64,000 bases of DNA from Amblyornis subalaris (Eukaryota; Chordata; Aves; Passeriformes; Ptilonorhynchidae): positions 496,001 through 560,000 of the forward strand of contig JACAXG010000107.1 in assembly GCA_018881555.1 (NCBI GenBank), written 5' to 3'. The stretch's first letter is position 1. Each line of letters starts with the position of its first letter. The position numbers were made by a program, and so were the translations under genes. This document shows positions 1-13,489 of this stretch, piece by piece. Below the pieces are notes generated by a model. It was not told the origin of the DNA and searched no databases. It saw nothing but the letters and a program-made list of their open reading frames with translations.

Positions 1-519
1 AGACATATGTCACTGAATTGAATTAAATATTAATTGTATCCTTTCCAAAGAGGAGAAGTGCAACCAGAATCAAAGAAATATAGAATTTTTTTTATTCCAA
101 GAGAGCATAAAATACATATACTTGGAAATAAACCTGTATTTTAAAATTGCTATGGGGTTTTATGGTTTGTACTTTTTTATTTTTCCTTTTNTTCTCCTTT
201 TTAAAAAAATTTTTTTAAAATTTCTGGTTTTATTTCTCTTAGAACTGAAAGCTAATTCTTCTAATGGTATTTCATTGGCCCATGATATCTGCCTGGATGA
301 TCTTAATTCCAGCTCCCAAGGACAGGGTGTCCTGTGATACAGCAAGCTGTATTTTGCATTTGAGATGTATTTTCTGTTTCAGCAGAACTGAATGGTTTAT
401 GGAGGAGAAGAGCAGGACGGAGAGATTCCTTATAGATCATGTTTGAGGGAAGGGCTTGCCATTGTCATCCAGGATGCTCTGTAACTGTTGTGGAAAGGCA
501 TTCTGGTAGGGCTGTGGAC

Positions 520-600
520 TCTGCCCAGGGTCAACTTCAAGTCAGTGGAACAAATCCTGGTAATTTCATTAGGAGCTGAATCAGGCCTTTACTAGATCAG
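520..600 (+). repeat. Possible ancient amniote repeat relic
   Basis: A stretch ending in GGAGCTGAATCAGGCC resembles the tail of old amniote L3/CR1-like interspersed repeats. It is heavily decayed, and the assignment is by motif only. Confidence 0.3.
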
Positions 601-3600
601 GAAAGGGGTTTAGACCTCAGTAGCAGAATGTAGATGGACTTTAGACATTTAAATTTCATCTGCAATCCAGTCTCTGCTTATCACCATCGAAACCCGCTTC
701 TGTCTTATCTCTGCAGGTGCCTCTCAGTTTTCCATGGAAGTTCAGTAGCAGCACATGCTGTATGAGGTGAACAGAAAACTTCAGCACAAACATGACTTTG
801 TCCAACACAGTGGCTCACACATTTTCCATCCTCGTGTTCCTCAGGCTCAGAGTGTTGACAGTGTGTTTGGGGAGACTTGGGGATATTTAATTATGGGCGG
901 GGGTTCTGTGACTGTACCTTCATAAAAACTGGACTGGTGGATACCCTTCATGGTTCAGAAAGTGAAAGCAGATATAAAAACTTCTACTCAAGGCATTATA
1001 GCAAGAAGGTGAAAGGAGGAAAGAGGGATGGAAATCCTCACCTCCAGACGTTCAGGGACAAATCATGTACTTTACATTGCCATCGATGGATAAAATAATT
1101 CCCATTGTGGCAATCCCCTAATCCCACAGGACAAAGCTATTAGAGGATAATCCTAGCCTAAATTGCAACCCTATGCTTGAGCACTGGTTCTGCTAATGCT
1201 CTAGGATACAATTACAGAACAAGGCCTGGAAACCACAGCCTTTGTTCTGCCTTATTGCTTAATTGTTTAATGAAGTATTCACTTCATCTAAGTGAGTGCT
1301 TTGTAATTTTGTACTTGCATGCAGCTGGCAGAGGCAAAGAACTGGCTTTTTTACAGAATAACTTGTTCTTTCAGTGGAATAAGGTACCATTAAAGATATC
1401 AGGCTCCAATAGTAAATAATTTGAGAGATCTCTCCATAAAAAGGAAATCTCACCCTTGAAAGTGAGGAATGAAAGCACATTTGTTACTGCTGGGTTTTTT
1501 CCCTTTTCCCCCTTGATGCTGTGCAAAGACAGATGGAAGAGGCAGTGGGACAACTAGTACCGGATCTTGCACTAACAGGCCTGTTCTGAGGTCAGGACAC
1601 TGCTACCACATGCACCTCTCAAACTGGAATGGGAGAGGCCTTCCCAACTTAAAAAAAAAGTATCCAAATAAGCCTTACATCAAGATAAGAGCAAAATTCA
1701 GGCCCTTAAATAAGTGCAAAATCATTATAAGTGCAAATAACATTAACAAAGTTTATTCTAAAATCTTCTGTGGGTTTCAACAGTCTCCCTGTTCTACTCT
1801 TGGAAGTATTCCTATGCTCAGGACAGTGTGTCAGGCTCCAGCTCCTGAGTAGTTCCCTGGTGAAGGTCAAGTGCACTGAGACATCCATTCCCTACCAGCC
1901 ACGGGTAGGCAGCTCTGTACGTCCCAGCATTTCGGGTGTTTTGATCTTTTGAAGCTTTTATTCCTCTTTATAACTATAGAAGGAGCTTAGACAATTAGCT
2001 CTGGGCTTAGATATCATTTTTGGCTGGCAACCTGAGCTTTGGACACCGGATATCAGGAGATTTGCAAGAGAGTACTGAGAGAGAATGACCCTGGGAACAG
2101 GAGAAAATAATTTGAACGTTGGAGGCTTTTTTGAGTTCCAGCCACGCAGGGTCTCTTGCAAATGCTAAATACCAAAGAAACATGGCCAGTCTGTAATACC
2201 AAGTTTTTCTTTAATAACTATGAAAGTGTTTTATGAATAACATCAGTACAGACAGAAGAGGCGAGGTCACCTGTGCACTAATCCCTTCTTCTCTTGCCAG
2301 CCCTGCCCTTCGGAAGGTAATGGCTATGGATACTTTCCCGGTTCTCACCAGGAAGGGTGCTGCTACTCTGAGAGCACATTGCTTAGAGGGACACAGCAAT
2401 GAGAGAGGTGGTTCACAGTGGGATCACTTGGTGCTTTCCAGGCAGACTCTGCTGTAGGGGCTGTTCTTCTGAAGTCCATGGAGTGCAGATGATGGGAAGG
2501 AAACCATCACACAGTTGCATTTGAGGCACCAGCAAACAGTACAGNATAGGGCACCTGTATGTGTATGGTAAATGCAAATGTATATAGTTAATGCATTGTT
2601 CTTGGCCCCCCCAAAAGTGACAAATGGATGACTTTTAACTGCTCTGTTCCATTTGAAAGCAAATACAGTGCAAACCTTTTGTTTGTCAGGACACTTTGTA
2701 ACTTGTTTTCATGCAACTACCATTTTCAACATCATTTAACAAGTCATTATAGACCTCTTAATAAATTATAGTCATTAACCTTGCCTAGGGTAACCAAGGG
2801 CAAGATTTTAATTCAGGCAATGAAGAGTCTGTCCTCTAGGCCTGTGTTCAAGATCACAAGAGTGTCAGAGCCAACATCAATTCAAGGACCAACAGGAACA
2901 CACCTGGCTCACAGCCATCTGTTGTACCTTTAGTATGCTGCTGGTTCCTGCTCGTGCCAGTGTACAGAGCCTTCTCAGGCTGCTTTTATCCATGCTCACC
3001 CTAAGCTGCCTCTGTGACCTGTTCTTGCAGCTGGAAGAGCTAAAGCCTGGGAAGACCCTGGTTTCTTTGCCTTTAAGGACATACCTGCCAGCTTCTCTGT
3101 AGGGAGTTTCCTGCAGAGACAGGGATCTGACTCATGGCTGCTGGAGACACCTCCTGGAAGAACTGTCATGGAATAGCCACAGGCAGTCGTGATTCAGTCC
3201 TGAGCAGTCTCATTAGCACCTGATTTCTTAATGGCATCCCGTATACACTTATATTACCAGCTATTTTTGTATCCTCCATGCAACCAACCACCGCCTTAAC
3301 AGGAGCTCTCTGTCCACATAAATGAGGTTTTGCTTCGGGGTTTTTTTATTTATATGGAAATGCTTGCATAAACTTTCATTTAAACCCTTTAAAATGTGTT
3401 TGTAATTAAGAAGAAAAAAATAACTTTGCCTAAAACTGAGGCTCTGTACCTTTTCCCCTAAAACCAACACTTTAACTTGTTTGAAGAAAAGATTCAAACC
3501 ACGCTGCAAAANTATTTATTTAGCACATTTTTGGCTTAAAATACTGTCTTGCCAGGTTTGTTGTTATTGCTACTTATCACTCTGAGGTAACATTTGCTTT

Positions 3601-4694
3601 TTGTTCCAAAGTTTCAGTTATTTGCTTTGAGGGATGTTACTGGTGGTGGCTCGATATCTGTGGTTACAGATGGCCATAGGCTGAAATGGCTCCTGCCTGA
3701 ACTAGCTTCTCCCAGTCAGGTAAAGCTCAAAAGCGGCAGAGAGGAAAACAAAACCAAGAGCACAGGTCACCTCTGTCCTGGCAAGGTGGGAGCACACCTG
3801 CACAGCAGAGCTGAGGCTGTCTGGTGGAAAAGGTGTTGAATCATGACCNACTGGTCTGAGTGGAGCCTTTGTAGGGCAAAGCAGTTAATTTACATCTTCC
3901 ACTCAGTCTGCTGGGGAGAGTTGTCCAGAAGCTGCCAGGAACAAAGCTGACATAACCTCCACCCCATTACCATGGCTCTGCAGGTTTAGCCTGGGCTGGA
4001 CCCCACTAGCCACCTTATCGGTGTTCTTGTTGACCTGGCTGGGTTCTCTGCATTCCAGAGCTGGTCGTTCAATGTTGTTTGTTTGAATTCCTCTGCAGCT
4101 CCAGCGCAGCCCACTGTACTGGCTCTTTTGGTGTTTGAAGCTGCAGACTTGCCTCACTGTGGTGGCTTTGAACAATGCATATGCTCCCCATCCTTCTTCT
4201 ACAATATGGGAATTTGGGGAGAATTTCCTGATAACTGAAATTCCCTGAAATTCCAAATGTTATTAATGGTATCATTATAGATGGTCGCGCTTACTTTTCA
4301 TGAAGTCAGGAGTAAAACTGAGGCTTGGATAGAGACACCTGGCATTTGTATTTGTTCATATTTACAATAGTGCAATGATTACCTTCACAGAGTCTTGCAG
4401 AGTGTTCACCTGCCCTGGGGGATGGAATGACTTGGCAGGGTATCTGCACTACAATTGGAATATTGTTCCTGCTGGGAGAGGACTTGAGAGAATATTTTTA
4501 TTTTTCAACAGCTCCTGCTGTGCCTTGGCATTTACAGTCCATCTGGGCTAACACCTTCAGCAGTTTTTTTTCTGCCCAGCAGACTCTGAGCCAGCAGTGA
4601 CAAGCACCTTAGTTCATCCCAAAGCTGTGAGTAGCACAGTTGATTAATTCTTATCATTCACTGCTTTTAGTGTGTCACACAGAACTTTAGAACT

Positions 4695-4808
4695 TCCTTT
4701 ACAGATGGGGAAACTGAGTCATGGAGAGAAGAGATGGTGCCACTTAGTTCACCTGTTAAGGAGGGTGGAAGAGGCAGCACTGAGATTCTGGCTGAACTCT
4801 GGCTGGGA
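4695..4808 (-). repeat. MIR-like SINE relic
   Basis: Plus-strand ACAGATGGGGAAACTGAG, followed by a diverged middle and GGCAGCACTGAGATTCTGGC, matches the order of the MIR core and flank read in reverse. Several per cent of bases are substituted, as expected of this ancient family. Confidence 0.6.
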
Positions 4809-5578
4809 NACCCATCCTCTGGATTGCTCCCTATTCCTGAAAATCTGAGGCATGAAAGCATGATTGTCACACTTCACTCACCCCTTCTACCTGGCTCTCT
4901 GTCCCAGTCTCCTTGGAAGGTCTTTCTGAATCACTTGCTCCCTCCAGAACCTCTTACCAATCTACACAGACTCATTTGGATCTAAAATTAAGACTCCCCA
5001 GGAAAGCCAGAACAGCCAAGCTTTCCCAAAGTGTGCTCAGCTGAACGGTCCAGGTCTCAGACACAGCTGTATGTCTCACAGCTGTATTCCTTAGGGCAGA
5101 ACAGGGTCTCCTCTTGCTTCCAAAAATCTCCCTAGAATTTGGTACCGAGTTGTCTGTCTTGAATCGGATTGCAACTGGTCCTCCAATGTAATCAGTGAGG
5201 ATGCAAAAGCAGGGAAAGTGGGAGAAGAGAGCTTAGACCCCCGACTTGCGTGGCTTCCAGGGTACTTTCTCACACTTGCTATTCGGGATGAAGCAGGGGC
5301 TCATTCCCTGGGAGCACTCCAGTAGGAAAACAAGGCTGGCAGCACCGGCCTGGCGCTGTTCCCGGGAGCCGCTTCAAGCTGTGAGCTGCCATTGCCCTCT
5401 GCCGACAGCTCGGGGAACGGTGCCCTCCCTGCAAAGGGAGCGTTTTCTGTTCTACGGCAAACAAGGAGTTCTGAGGATCTGTAGAAAACTAAAGATCCTC
5501 CCTCAGATAGAGATTTTTGGGGTTTATTGCTTGATTTTTTTTATGTCCTTTCTCACTGTTGTAACTTAGATGCTACAC

Positions 5579-5598
5579 ATCAATCAATCAATCAATCA
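5579..5598. repeat. Short CAAT tetranucleotide repeat
   Basis: About four and a half uninterrupted copies of a CAAT-type tetramer lie between two T-rich segments. It is a small microsatellite. Confidence 0.8.
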
Positions 5599-6044
5599 CA
5601 TGTCAATCATCCCACACCAAAGACAAGTCCAGTGTAAGCTGTTGTGCAAGGCATGGAGTGAGAGNCAAATTTCCCCTGTACAGCTTGTGGTGTACAGAGC
5701 CAACACAGATAAAACATTGTGAAAAAAACAATGATCAGTCCCATTTTACCTGTAAGTCACTGAGATACTGGAAGATCTACCTGAGCNCACAAACAGGCAG
5801 CTCTGGTACCCTGCCTGGAAGTGGGGTTAATACAAAGCAGAAGTAAACCACAAGTCCTGACTGCAAGGAGAATGGATCACACTGTTGGCATCTTCTTTTG
5901 TTTTTCTTTTCAATTTTTTTCTTCACAAGGTTAGATAACAGCTCAACCAAAGCTGCAATTCAAATGCTGTTTGGGGGTAAAGCAGGCAGAAGCAATGACC
6001 TGTGATAAACAGGAGGCTGGGCTGGACAGTTACATTTCTTTTCT

Positions 6045-6108
6045 GCCTCTGTCAGTTTGCCCAAGGTCATGGTGGAGTTTTGTGAGAAAGCCAGGAAGTG
6101 AATCAGGG
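6045..6108 (-). repeat. Possible MIR fragment
   Basis: TTTGCCCAAGGTCATGGTGG followed by GAAAGCCAGGAAGTGAATC resembles the reverse-oriented MIR segment that follows the core. It is short and diverged, so low confidence. Confidence 0.35.
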
Positions 6109-9100
6109 GGTTTTTATTTGTTTTGGGTTTGGTTTGTTTGTTTTGATATTGTAGCTGTTGGGTTTTTTTGTCCAGGACTTTAAAATATTTTTTATTTCAT
6201 TTATGTTTCAGAATTATCTAACAAATTACTTATAGAAATATATTTAAATATTATAGTGGATGGGATAGAAAGATCTAGGACATTTTAACAGTTGTATTTT
6301 TAGTCTATGAACTGCCACTGAGCTCTTTACCAAGACTTTTCCTGTGGTAAATTCACTGTTTGGGTTCTGCTAGTTTGGTCGTTGTGAGTGCTGAATAAAT
6401 TGGTGTTGCATTTCAACCATCCAGTACCTCATAAAGATTTCAGGCTGTCANTGGAAATATTCTTGGGTTGCCTGCTCTGAATAAATGCTCATGTGGAAAA
6501 AGACTAAAAGCTTACAGGAATATCCACAGACAGCAAAGAAAAAGGACTTTTATCTTTGACAACTTCCATTCTACTGTGCTGAGTACATGGTAGGGACTAA
6601 GTGTTTTTTCACAGGCCTTATACAAGGATAAAGTCTTCNCTTGCTGCCAGACAAATGCTATTCCCCATTTCAATCAGCAAAGGCTTCTGATTTCAGTGAT
6701 CAGAACCAGTTTCCAAGCCCAGTCATGGGGAGGAGATATCAAAATCTAAATTTCTGAACTGTAGTGCTGTCATTGTATTAAGTAGATTATAGTATGGATT
6801 ATAGCAACTGTAAAAATAAGTATTAATATTGATAATTAATACTAATGTCAGGCTTGTGAATAAGGGGCTGATCATCCTTGCATGAATATTCTTGCTGGTC
6901 CCAATGAAAAAGGGGTAAATTAGGTCAGTTTTCCAGACCTCAGCATGGGTGCATCTCAGTGTTTCTCCTGCAGGGCCTTCTTTCAGGGAGACAAATTCTC
7001 TCATTACACTGCTCTTTCATCTGTTATGTCTCAGATTTTTGGACTCATGTAAGAATGAGTACTTTAGTCATGTAAGAATCTCAGCATTCATTCAACCAAA
7101 ATTACCCCCCAAGGAGGGAGAGAAAAAAACAGAATAAGAGTTCTGACTTCACACTGAGGACTCAAAAACAAACAAACAAAAAAAAGAAAAAGCACACTAG
7201 TGAGGTCTTGAAAGGCAAGGGAGATTAAGTCAGAAGTATTCCCCATGTCTATATTTATACAAGATCCTAAACTCAGAATAGGGATTTTTGTTATAGAATT
7301 AACTCCCTTAAACAATAGATGATAAAGTTTTATTGGCATGAAGGGTGTCTTTCATGAAGCAGGTATGAGAAACAAAATATTCATATCTAGACTGAAGACC
7401 ACATCAGGAGAATGACTTCATGTGTTCACTTCTTTTTCCCTTCCCCCCNCATGTTCTAGATATGATTTACTAATTCTTTATTGTTTCTTTCCAGAAGCAT
7501 CACTCACTGTCTACACTGAGAATGATTTTGGGCCAGGAAGTGGAGAAGACCAAAGCAGGTACATATATCACATTATCCTTGATGCTGACAGGGCAGGGTT
7601 GACAGGGAAAACATCACTCATCTTTCCAAACATGATTTCATCCACTGTAATTGTTTATAGGAGGACAGGTCTGGAATAAAACCTGAGCGCCACTTTGGAA
7701 GACCTCACGCCTTCTCTGTCATCAGCAGCTGAGGCAGCCTGAATGTCAACATTCCCTTACTGCAGGGAATGTGTCCTTAAAAACTCCTTCAGAAAGTGAA
7801 GCTTCCGCTCCCTTAGCCATGNTCCATTACATCAGAGCTGCTGCCATGGCTCTAATGAGCCAAGTGACAGACTCAGGCATTGCCATCCACACCTGTTCTG
7901 CCTTCCCAGGAGGGGACGTTCCTTCAGAACTGGTGGATGAGATCGATACCTAAATCTGTGTTAAATGCAACAGGTTAATCTGCATTGCCATGAAAGTTAG
8001 TTTAAAGAGTTGGTGGGAATGTTTATTTTCAGTTAAACTCCACAGCATTACAAGTGTTGGTTTTGGCAGGCTGAAAACACCATCCTCCCTCTGGGAGAGA
8101 AAATTAAAGTCTCTCATATTAAGCAGCTATGAACAATAGTCATGAATCAAACCCACAGATCTGGCTTTAATTTTAGAAGTACTAATTCCATTAGTTATTT
8201 TAGGATCTGGATTTATTTTCATTTTTTTCTCTATAACAAACATAATCAATAACACATATAGTAACCCTGTGATGTTCCCATTACCATGACTCCAGGATAC
8301 AAATATTTAAAATAAGTATTAATGTTTTAAAACTCATAGCATGAAAATTACTACAGTTGGGCACATCAACATTGAATGAACTATTTTCCCCTTTCCAAAT
8401 ACACAATGGTATTAGGGGTATATTTCTGCTATTTTCTTCTTCAGAAAAGCTGTGGGTTCAACAAAAATAACTCCTATATTGACCACAAGCAGCCAGGAGA
8501 TGGTACATCATACTATGGAGAGGGAGGAAGGTACAGCTCTGATGTTTTTTTCCTTCCTTTGCAANTGTAAAACAGGATGGGAATGCATTATTCAGTAGTG
8601 AAATTCAAAATTAGTATAATTGAGGTGCAATGCCAGTGGAATCAAGACAAATGAATCCTCCTCATTGCAGTGAGATTTGTCCTATAGCTTTAGGTCTTCA
8701 TGGAAATTTAACCATTTGTCTAGTCTCCTTATTGCTTAGATAAGGCAGCCAGCATTTCCATGAGATTATTTAAATGTAGAATTATTAGGAAAGTTTGCAG
8801 CTACAGAGATAGATGGGTTTTACATAAAATTCTTGCTCTTTGTAGCAACCTAGTGTGATAGTGAGAAAGATAATGGTCAGAAAGTACATTGCCAGGCTCC
8901 TAATGAGAAACTGTTGACAGTAGAATTACCCCAACATTCATCAAAAAGCCAATAAATGTCAAGCAAGGGGCCTTTGATGCAGTAGCTCATAATTCCTGTT
9001 CAGAAGCCTTTGCAGTCACTTCAGGGCATGCNGTCGTCAGGCATTTCTGCTGATTTTACCAAAAACTTTGTTGCTGAAGAAATACAAGGAGCAGGTGTCA

Positions 9101-9159
9101 GCATTCCGAGTGCCACTGNTACAGTGCCACAGGCTCACCATGAGACCTCAGGCACAGCA

Positions 9160-9262
9160 CATTTGGCCTCAATTCCCCCATCTGCAATACAGGAATGACA
9201 ATATCNGAATTACCCAGAGGCAGTTCTGTGAAGGACACGGTGTTGCCATCCAAATGCTCAGA
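9160..9262 (+). repeat. MIR-like SINE relic
   Basis: TTGGCCTCAATTCCCCCATC followed by TGCAATACAGGAATGACAAT and a diverged tail matches the MIR core order in forward orientation. It is old and contains one N. Confidence 0.55.
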
Positions 9263-10339
9263 AATCATGAGCTAGANGGTAAAAACTCTGATGCTGACTC
9301 CTGCCAGGAAGGCAGTCATGTATTTTTAATGTTAACTATGTCCAGCTTTTTGGGCCTTTGTAGTACATATTTTCAAGCTCTCTCCTCCACAGCTACAGGA
9401 GATTACTTCAAACCAACCCCAAACTAATTCTTACCCAGGCTGCTGAATTCCGGGTTGGGTGGCCTTAAGGCAACTGCATGAAATTTATATAAACGCTTAT
9501 ATAAGCTGGTTTTGGGCTCTGTGGAACACAGAGGGTATAAATACCTTGCCCAAGTCCTCTGTTTAACTCTACCTTCAGTACATATTCCCGAAGTGGTGTG
9601 GTGAGGCAGGTCNTTGCCTGGTCCCTGAATTGGGAGCAACTTTGTGCCANGTGTCACTTGTCACTGCTCCCTGCCTAGGGGAGATTTTGACCATATATAA
9701 TTTCTAAAATTTCCAGTAAAGGCTCAAAGCCATTCTTAAGGCCTCCATGGACTCTGAGGTAGTTCATTCCATTCATACTGCCAATTCCTTGCTTGCATAT
9801 CATGACTGGTCTCCATTCCAGCTGTTCCTGTATATATGGATAGAAAATGTGTCACTTGGTCATTTCCAAGGATAAGCTGTGATGCCTTAGAGGCTGTATG
9901 CAGATGGAGTTGTACTTAGTTTCCAGAGCCACACGCTATTAGGGTCTCTTGAAACTGGGCTAATTACCTGGCAGACATTGCTGCAGAGAGATTCTTTAAT
10001 AAAAATGGATGGGGTGACAAGGGATAGGCTCCTTGCTATTTTGGGACAAACTCTTCCCTCAGGCAGCAGATAACCATGGTGGTAAGGCTCCCAATCTATC
10101 ATTTGGTTTGCTGTTTCTTGGCTGTAGAACTTAATTAACAATTCTGAAACTGCTCTGTTTCCCAGGAATAGCCTGTAAATCCATTAAATTAAACAATAAG
10201 GGCAGATGTGGGCAAAAATAAAAATCCCACGCAAGTCAGAAATGAAAAATTAAGTTGTTTTGTCAGTCTTCAGCAGCCAGTGCAGGAATGTTNTAAAACC
10301 TTCTGAAGCTTTCCTGTCTAGTGGTTCAAGCAAGAGGGA

Positions 10340-10678
10340 AATGTTCCTGAGGATGCCAACATTTTTAGAACTGATGATTGCTAATTATAAAAGCACTACT
10401 GACAGGACAAGGCAGAACGTTTTGAAACTGAAAGAACATAGGTTTATATTGGATATTAGGAAGAAATTCTTTAATTTGAGGGTGGTGAGGCACTGGAACA
10501 GTTTTCCCAGAGAAGTTGTGGATGCCCCATCCCTGGAAGTGTTCAAGGCCAAGGCTAGATGGGGCTCTGATAACCTGGTCTCGTGGAAGGTGTCTCTGCC
10601 ATGGTNTTGGAATTAGATGGTCTTTAAGGTCCTTCCAACCCAAACCATTCTAGGATGATCCTATTATTCTATGATTAC
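10340..10678 (+). mobile_element. CR1 non-LTR retrotransposon, 3' fragment
   Basis: The piece runs through the typical CR1 3' landmarks: a segment with GGAAGAAATTCTTTAATTTG, then GTGAGGCACTGGAACAGTTT, then CCATCCCTGGAAGTGTTCAA. It ends in GGTCCTTCCAACCCAAACC and a short ATTCTATGAT-type terminal repeat. It is 5'-truncated, as most CR1 copies are. Confidence 0.93.
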
Positions 10679-11639
10679 ATAGNTGCTTTATTGCATGAAA
10701 TAGTACAAATACTGTGAAAATTGAGTTAAAACATACTTATAAATATTTTTTCTCTTCAAGATCTGAGTTAATAATGCCAAGCCCTATCTTGTGTAGATGG
10801 CAGTCAACTGCAGAAGAATTTCTAAACTGTCACTCATGCTTTCAGATGGCCAGTGAAACCATTTTATTACTGCAGTTAGTTGGAAAGGGCACTGTTCTGC
10901 AAAAATCAGATAATGCACTTATTTCTAAAAGCCTGGAACAAAAGAGCCAGTTGAGATTTGCTGAGTAGTTGCAAGATAGCCATTAAATATAAACATTTTT
11001 AAAAACAATTTACTCTTTCCTAATGCTTTTAGAGCAGCGTGTGGGAACAGAGTCTAAGTGCAGCATCTTACTGCATTGAAAAGGACATGATGAAGGTTAT
11101 TGGGCTCCAGATTTAACTCTTCTTTCTCTTAATTGCTCATAACAGTTCCCAACCTATATAAACTATATGAGTTTATATAAAACCCATCTTTCCTGGTGAG
11201 GACAGTAAAAGTTTATATTTTTAAAACAACTAGTGCCAATGATGCACATTTTTCACATTTCTATGGAAACAGTTTAATGGTGAATTAAAGTTTCCATTCC
11301 TAAAATTAAAACTTGCAGCAGAAGTGAAAATTTCTTTCTTTTGAACCTGAAAGGAAAGGGGACTTGCTTTGTGGGGCTGTGTATGTATAAATGATGAACT
11401 TCCACATTTGAAGTTTTAGTAGCCATAGGTAGGATTCATTTGATCTAACTTAAGACATCCAAATCTGCACTAAGCACTTTATGCTGCTTTTACTGTCCAC
11501 AAAGAAAAAAAGGCCCATCCATAGTGATTCATGTGGTCTTGCTTAGATGTCTATTTAAGGATGAGATGGATGAGCCCTCATGATCTGGCTATGTGTAACT
11601 TCAGAAAAAATGTGTTTGCTGGGAGGCCATCCCATGTTG
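10679..11639. other. Non-coding stretch between two CR1 copies
   Basis: AT-rich unique sequence with no convincing exon or RNA gene was seen. Confidence 0.5.
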
Positions 11640-12460
11640 ATCACCATAGATTGATACCAAGGCTCGTATCATCCAATAATGTCATCAGTGACACATCCTC
11701 AGCAAATCTGCAGATTCTGCAAAACTGGGGCAANGGCTGACACACCAAATGGCCTGGCTTCAAGCCAAACCAACCACATCTAAGGAGAAAGCTAAGTTTC
11801 TGCACCAGTACAGGTGAGGAGTGGATGGCAGGGCACAGTCCTGCTGGAAATGGGCTCACGGTGGATGCCTGGCTGAATCCAAGCCAGCAGTGCACTCTCA
11901 TCACAGAGCAGATAAAACACACACTNAGCANCACTCACTGGCCAGCATGTGGAAGNTTTATTTTGTTCTTCTTTGCTTAGCTCTGGTGAGGCCATATTTA
12001 GGATACAGACCTGTTTTGGCACAGCCAGTACAAAAAGGATGTGGAGAAACTGGAACTGGTCNGCTGGTGAGCTGCCAAGCTGCTTACCCAGAGAACATGA
12101 CCTACAAGGGACACAGGAGGAAGCAGGCCTTGTTCAGTCTGGCACAGAGGAATCCAAGTGTGGTCTACNTGCAGCATATGACTGCTTGAAGAGAGTTACA
12201 CAGATAATGGAGCTGAATTTTCTCAATCATGTCAAATAATGTAACAAGGAATAATGGCCAAAAAATTCTGCCTCAAGGCTCAGATTGGACATTAAAAACT
12301 ATTTCACCCGGAGGGTTGCAACAGATTACCCAGGGGACCCAGGGGAGCAGCTGAATCCCTTTTGTAGGAGGTTGTCAAGTCCCTAAATCCATGGCTGAAC
12401 TTCTCCAGTGCTGGTAAAAGCCCAGCTTTGAGCACAAGGGTGGACTTCCAACTAACACAG
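11640..12460 (+). mobile_element. Diverged CR1 copy covering the ORF2 end and 3' UTR
   Basis: Landmarks occur in CR1 order: CAAAACTGGGGCA with GGCTGACACACC, then CACCAGTACAGGT, CTGGTGAGGCCATATTTAGG, CAGTACAAAAAGGATGTGGA and TTGCAACAGATTACCCAGGG. Several indels and Ns show it is older than the copy at 10.3 kb. The reading frame of the reverse transcriptase is destroyed. Confidence 0.8.
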
Positions 12461-13014
12461 CCAAGACATTGTGATAAACTGAAGACATACAGCCTGAAAA
12501 TTACACCTGGGGCAAGACACTGCCAGGTGAAGATCTATGCTGGAGGCCATTTGATCCCAAGCTATGTTCATCCTCCCCAGAGCCAACAGCAAAATTCCCT
12601 AGAGCTGGGACAGTGCTTGAACTGATGATGGAAACCCAGGATTTGCTGTGGGAGACAAACTGCTGACACATACAGTTCATAAGCTGATATATTCATAAGG
12701 AGCAGTGGATCACTGTTACAGGCTTCTGTCTGTAACACCCAAACAGTCCTGGAATCCATTATGATATGTACTACCATCATCTCTGGAATGTGTCCAAGCC
12801 CTTCAATTCTCTACTGGTAACATTAAATGGAAATTTTCATGCAGAACTATGGGGAGAGGTTCTGACCAAGGTGATCTGAGCTCTCTCTCAGTCCCTGTGG
12901 CTGGCTAAGTAACCTGAGACATCTTAAACTGATTTTTGCAGTATAGAGTTACTTCTAAAACCACAGATTAAATTCACTGCTGAGAAAACCAGTTTTCTTN
13001 GATTTTTCTTAACA
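12461..13014. other. Gap between CR1 and the ECHDC3 3' end
   Basis: Nothing recognisable was seen. Short open frames on both strands lack domain signals. Confidence 0.5.
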
Positions 13015-13159
13015 TTTATTACATACTTAGAATAAATTTATTGTGTCTGGCATATGTAAGAAAAGAAATTTAACTTTCAGTAAGAACAAAAATAGAGTTC
13101 CCAAAGGCAGCTGCGTGAAGAACCATAAAGCACAGATAAGGTTAGTTTAGAGACAGTGC
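13015..13159 (-). terminator. ECHDC3: ECHDC3 3' UTR with poly(A) signals
   Basis: Read on the minus strand, two AATAAA hexamers follow the stop codon, at 13042-13037 and 13020-13015. The 3' UTR would be only about 130-160 bases. The exact cleavage site cannot be fixed from sequence. Confidence 0.7.
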
Positions 13160-13489
13160 TCATTTCTTCTCCTCCTGAGAGTGTGACCAGACAGGCTTAC
13201 GCTTCTGAATAAAGGCTTCAATACCTTCCTGCCCATCTCTCAAAGTCAAATTATCTACCATGACCTGAGTAGTCATTTTGTAAGCAGTGTCGAGGTCCTG
13301 GGTTATCTGTNTGTAAAAGGTGGCTTTCCCCAAGGCCAGGACGGATTTGCTGCTTTCGCATATCTTCTGAGATATTTTCATGGTCTCTTCTTCCAGCTTC
13401 TCTTCTGGTACCACCTTGCTGACGAGCCCATGCATCAATGCTTCTTGGGCAGAGAGAGGTTCACCCGTGAAAAGCATCTCTAGTGCCAC
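13160..13489 (-). CDS. ECHDC3: ECHDC3 terminal coding exon 5
   Basis: After the acceptor ttgttcag|GTG, the exon encodes 109 residues from [19 protein letters not shown] to the TGA at 13162-13160. The conserved C-terminal pieces are [24 protein letters not shown] and KRKPVWS. An N at 13311 makes one codon ANA between FY and QITQDL; Lys or Arg is likely. This is the C-terminal helical domain that packs the crotonase trimer. Confidence 0.95.
   Translation of the reverse strand: MALEMLFTGEPLSAQEALMHGLVSKVVPEEKLEEETMKISQKICESSKSVLALGKATFYXQITQDLDTAYKMTTQVMVDNLTLRDGQEGIEAFIQKRKPVWSHSQEEKK

Larger units (their letters stand above)
1..10339. other. Intergenic, downstream of ECHDC3
   Basis: No open frame here is longer than about 120 codons, and none shows a recognisable domain or paired splice sites. 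Base composition is that of ordinary avian intergenic DNA. Old repeat relics are listed separately. In human the next gene on this side is PROSER2, but no exon of it was recognised, so it probably lies further left. Confidence 0.6.

Noticed and set aside
5735..5830. Possible third MIR copy
   Set aside because: Only a short CCCATTTTACCTGTAAGTC segment resembles MIR; the remainder does not align by eye.
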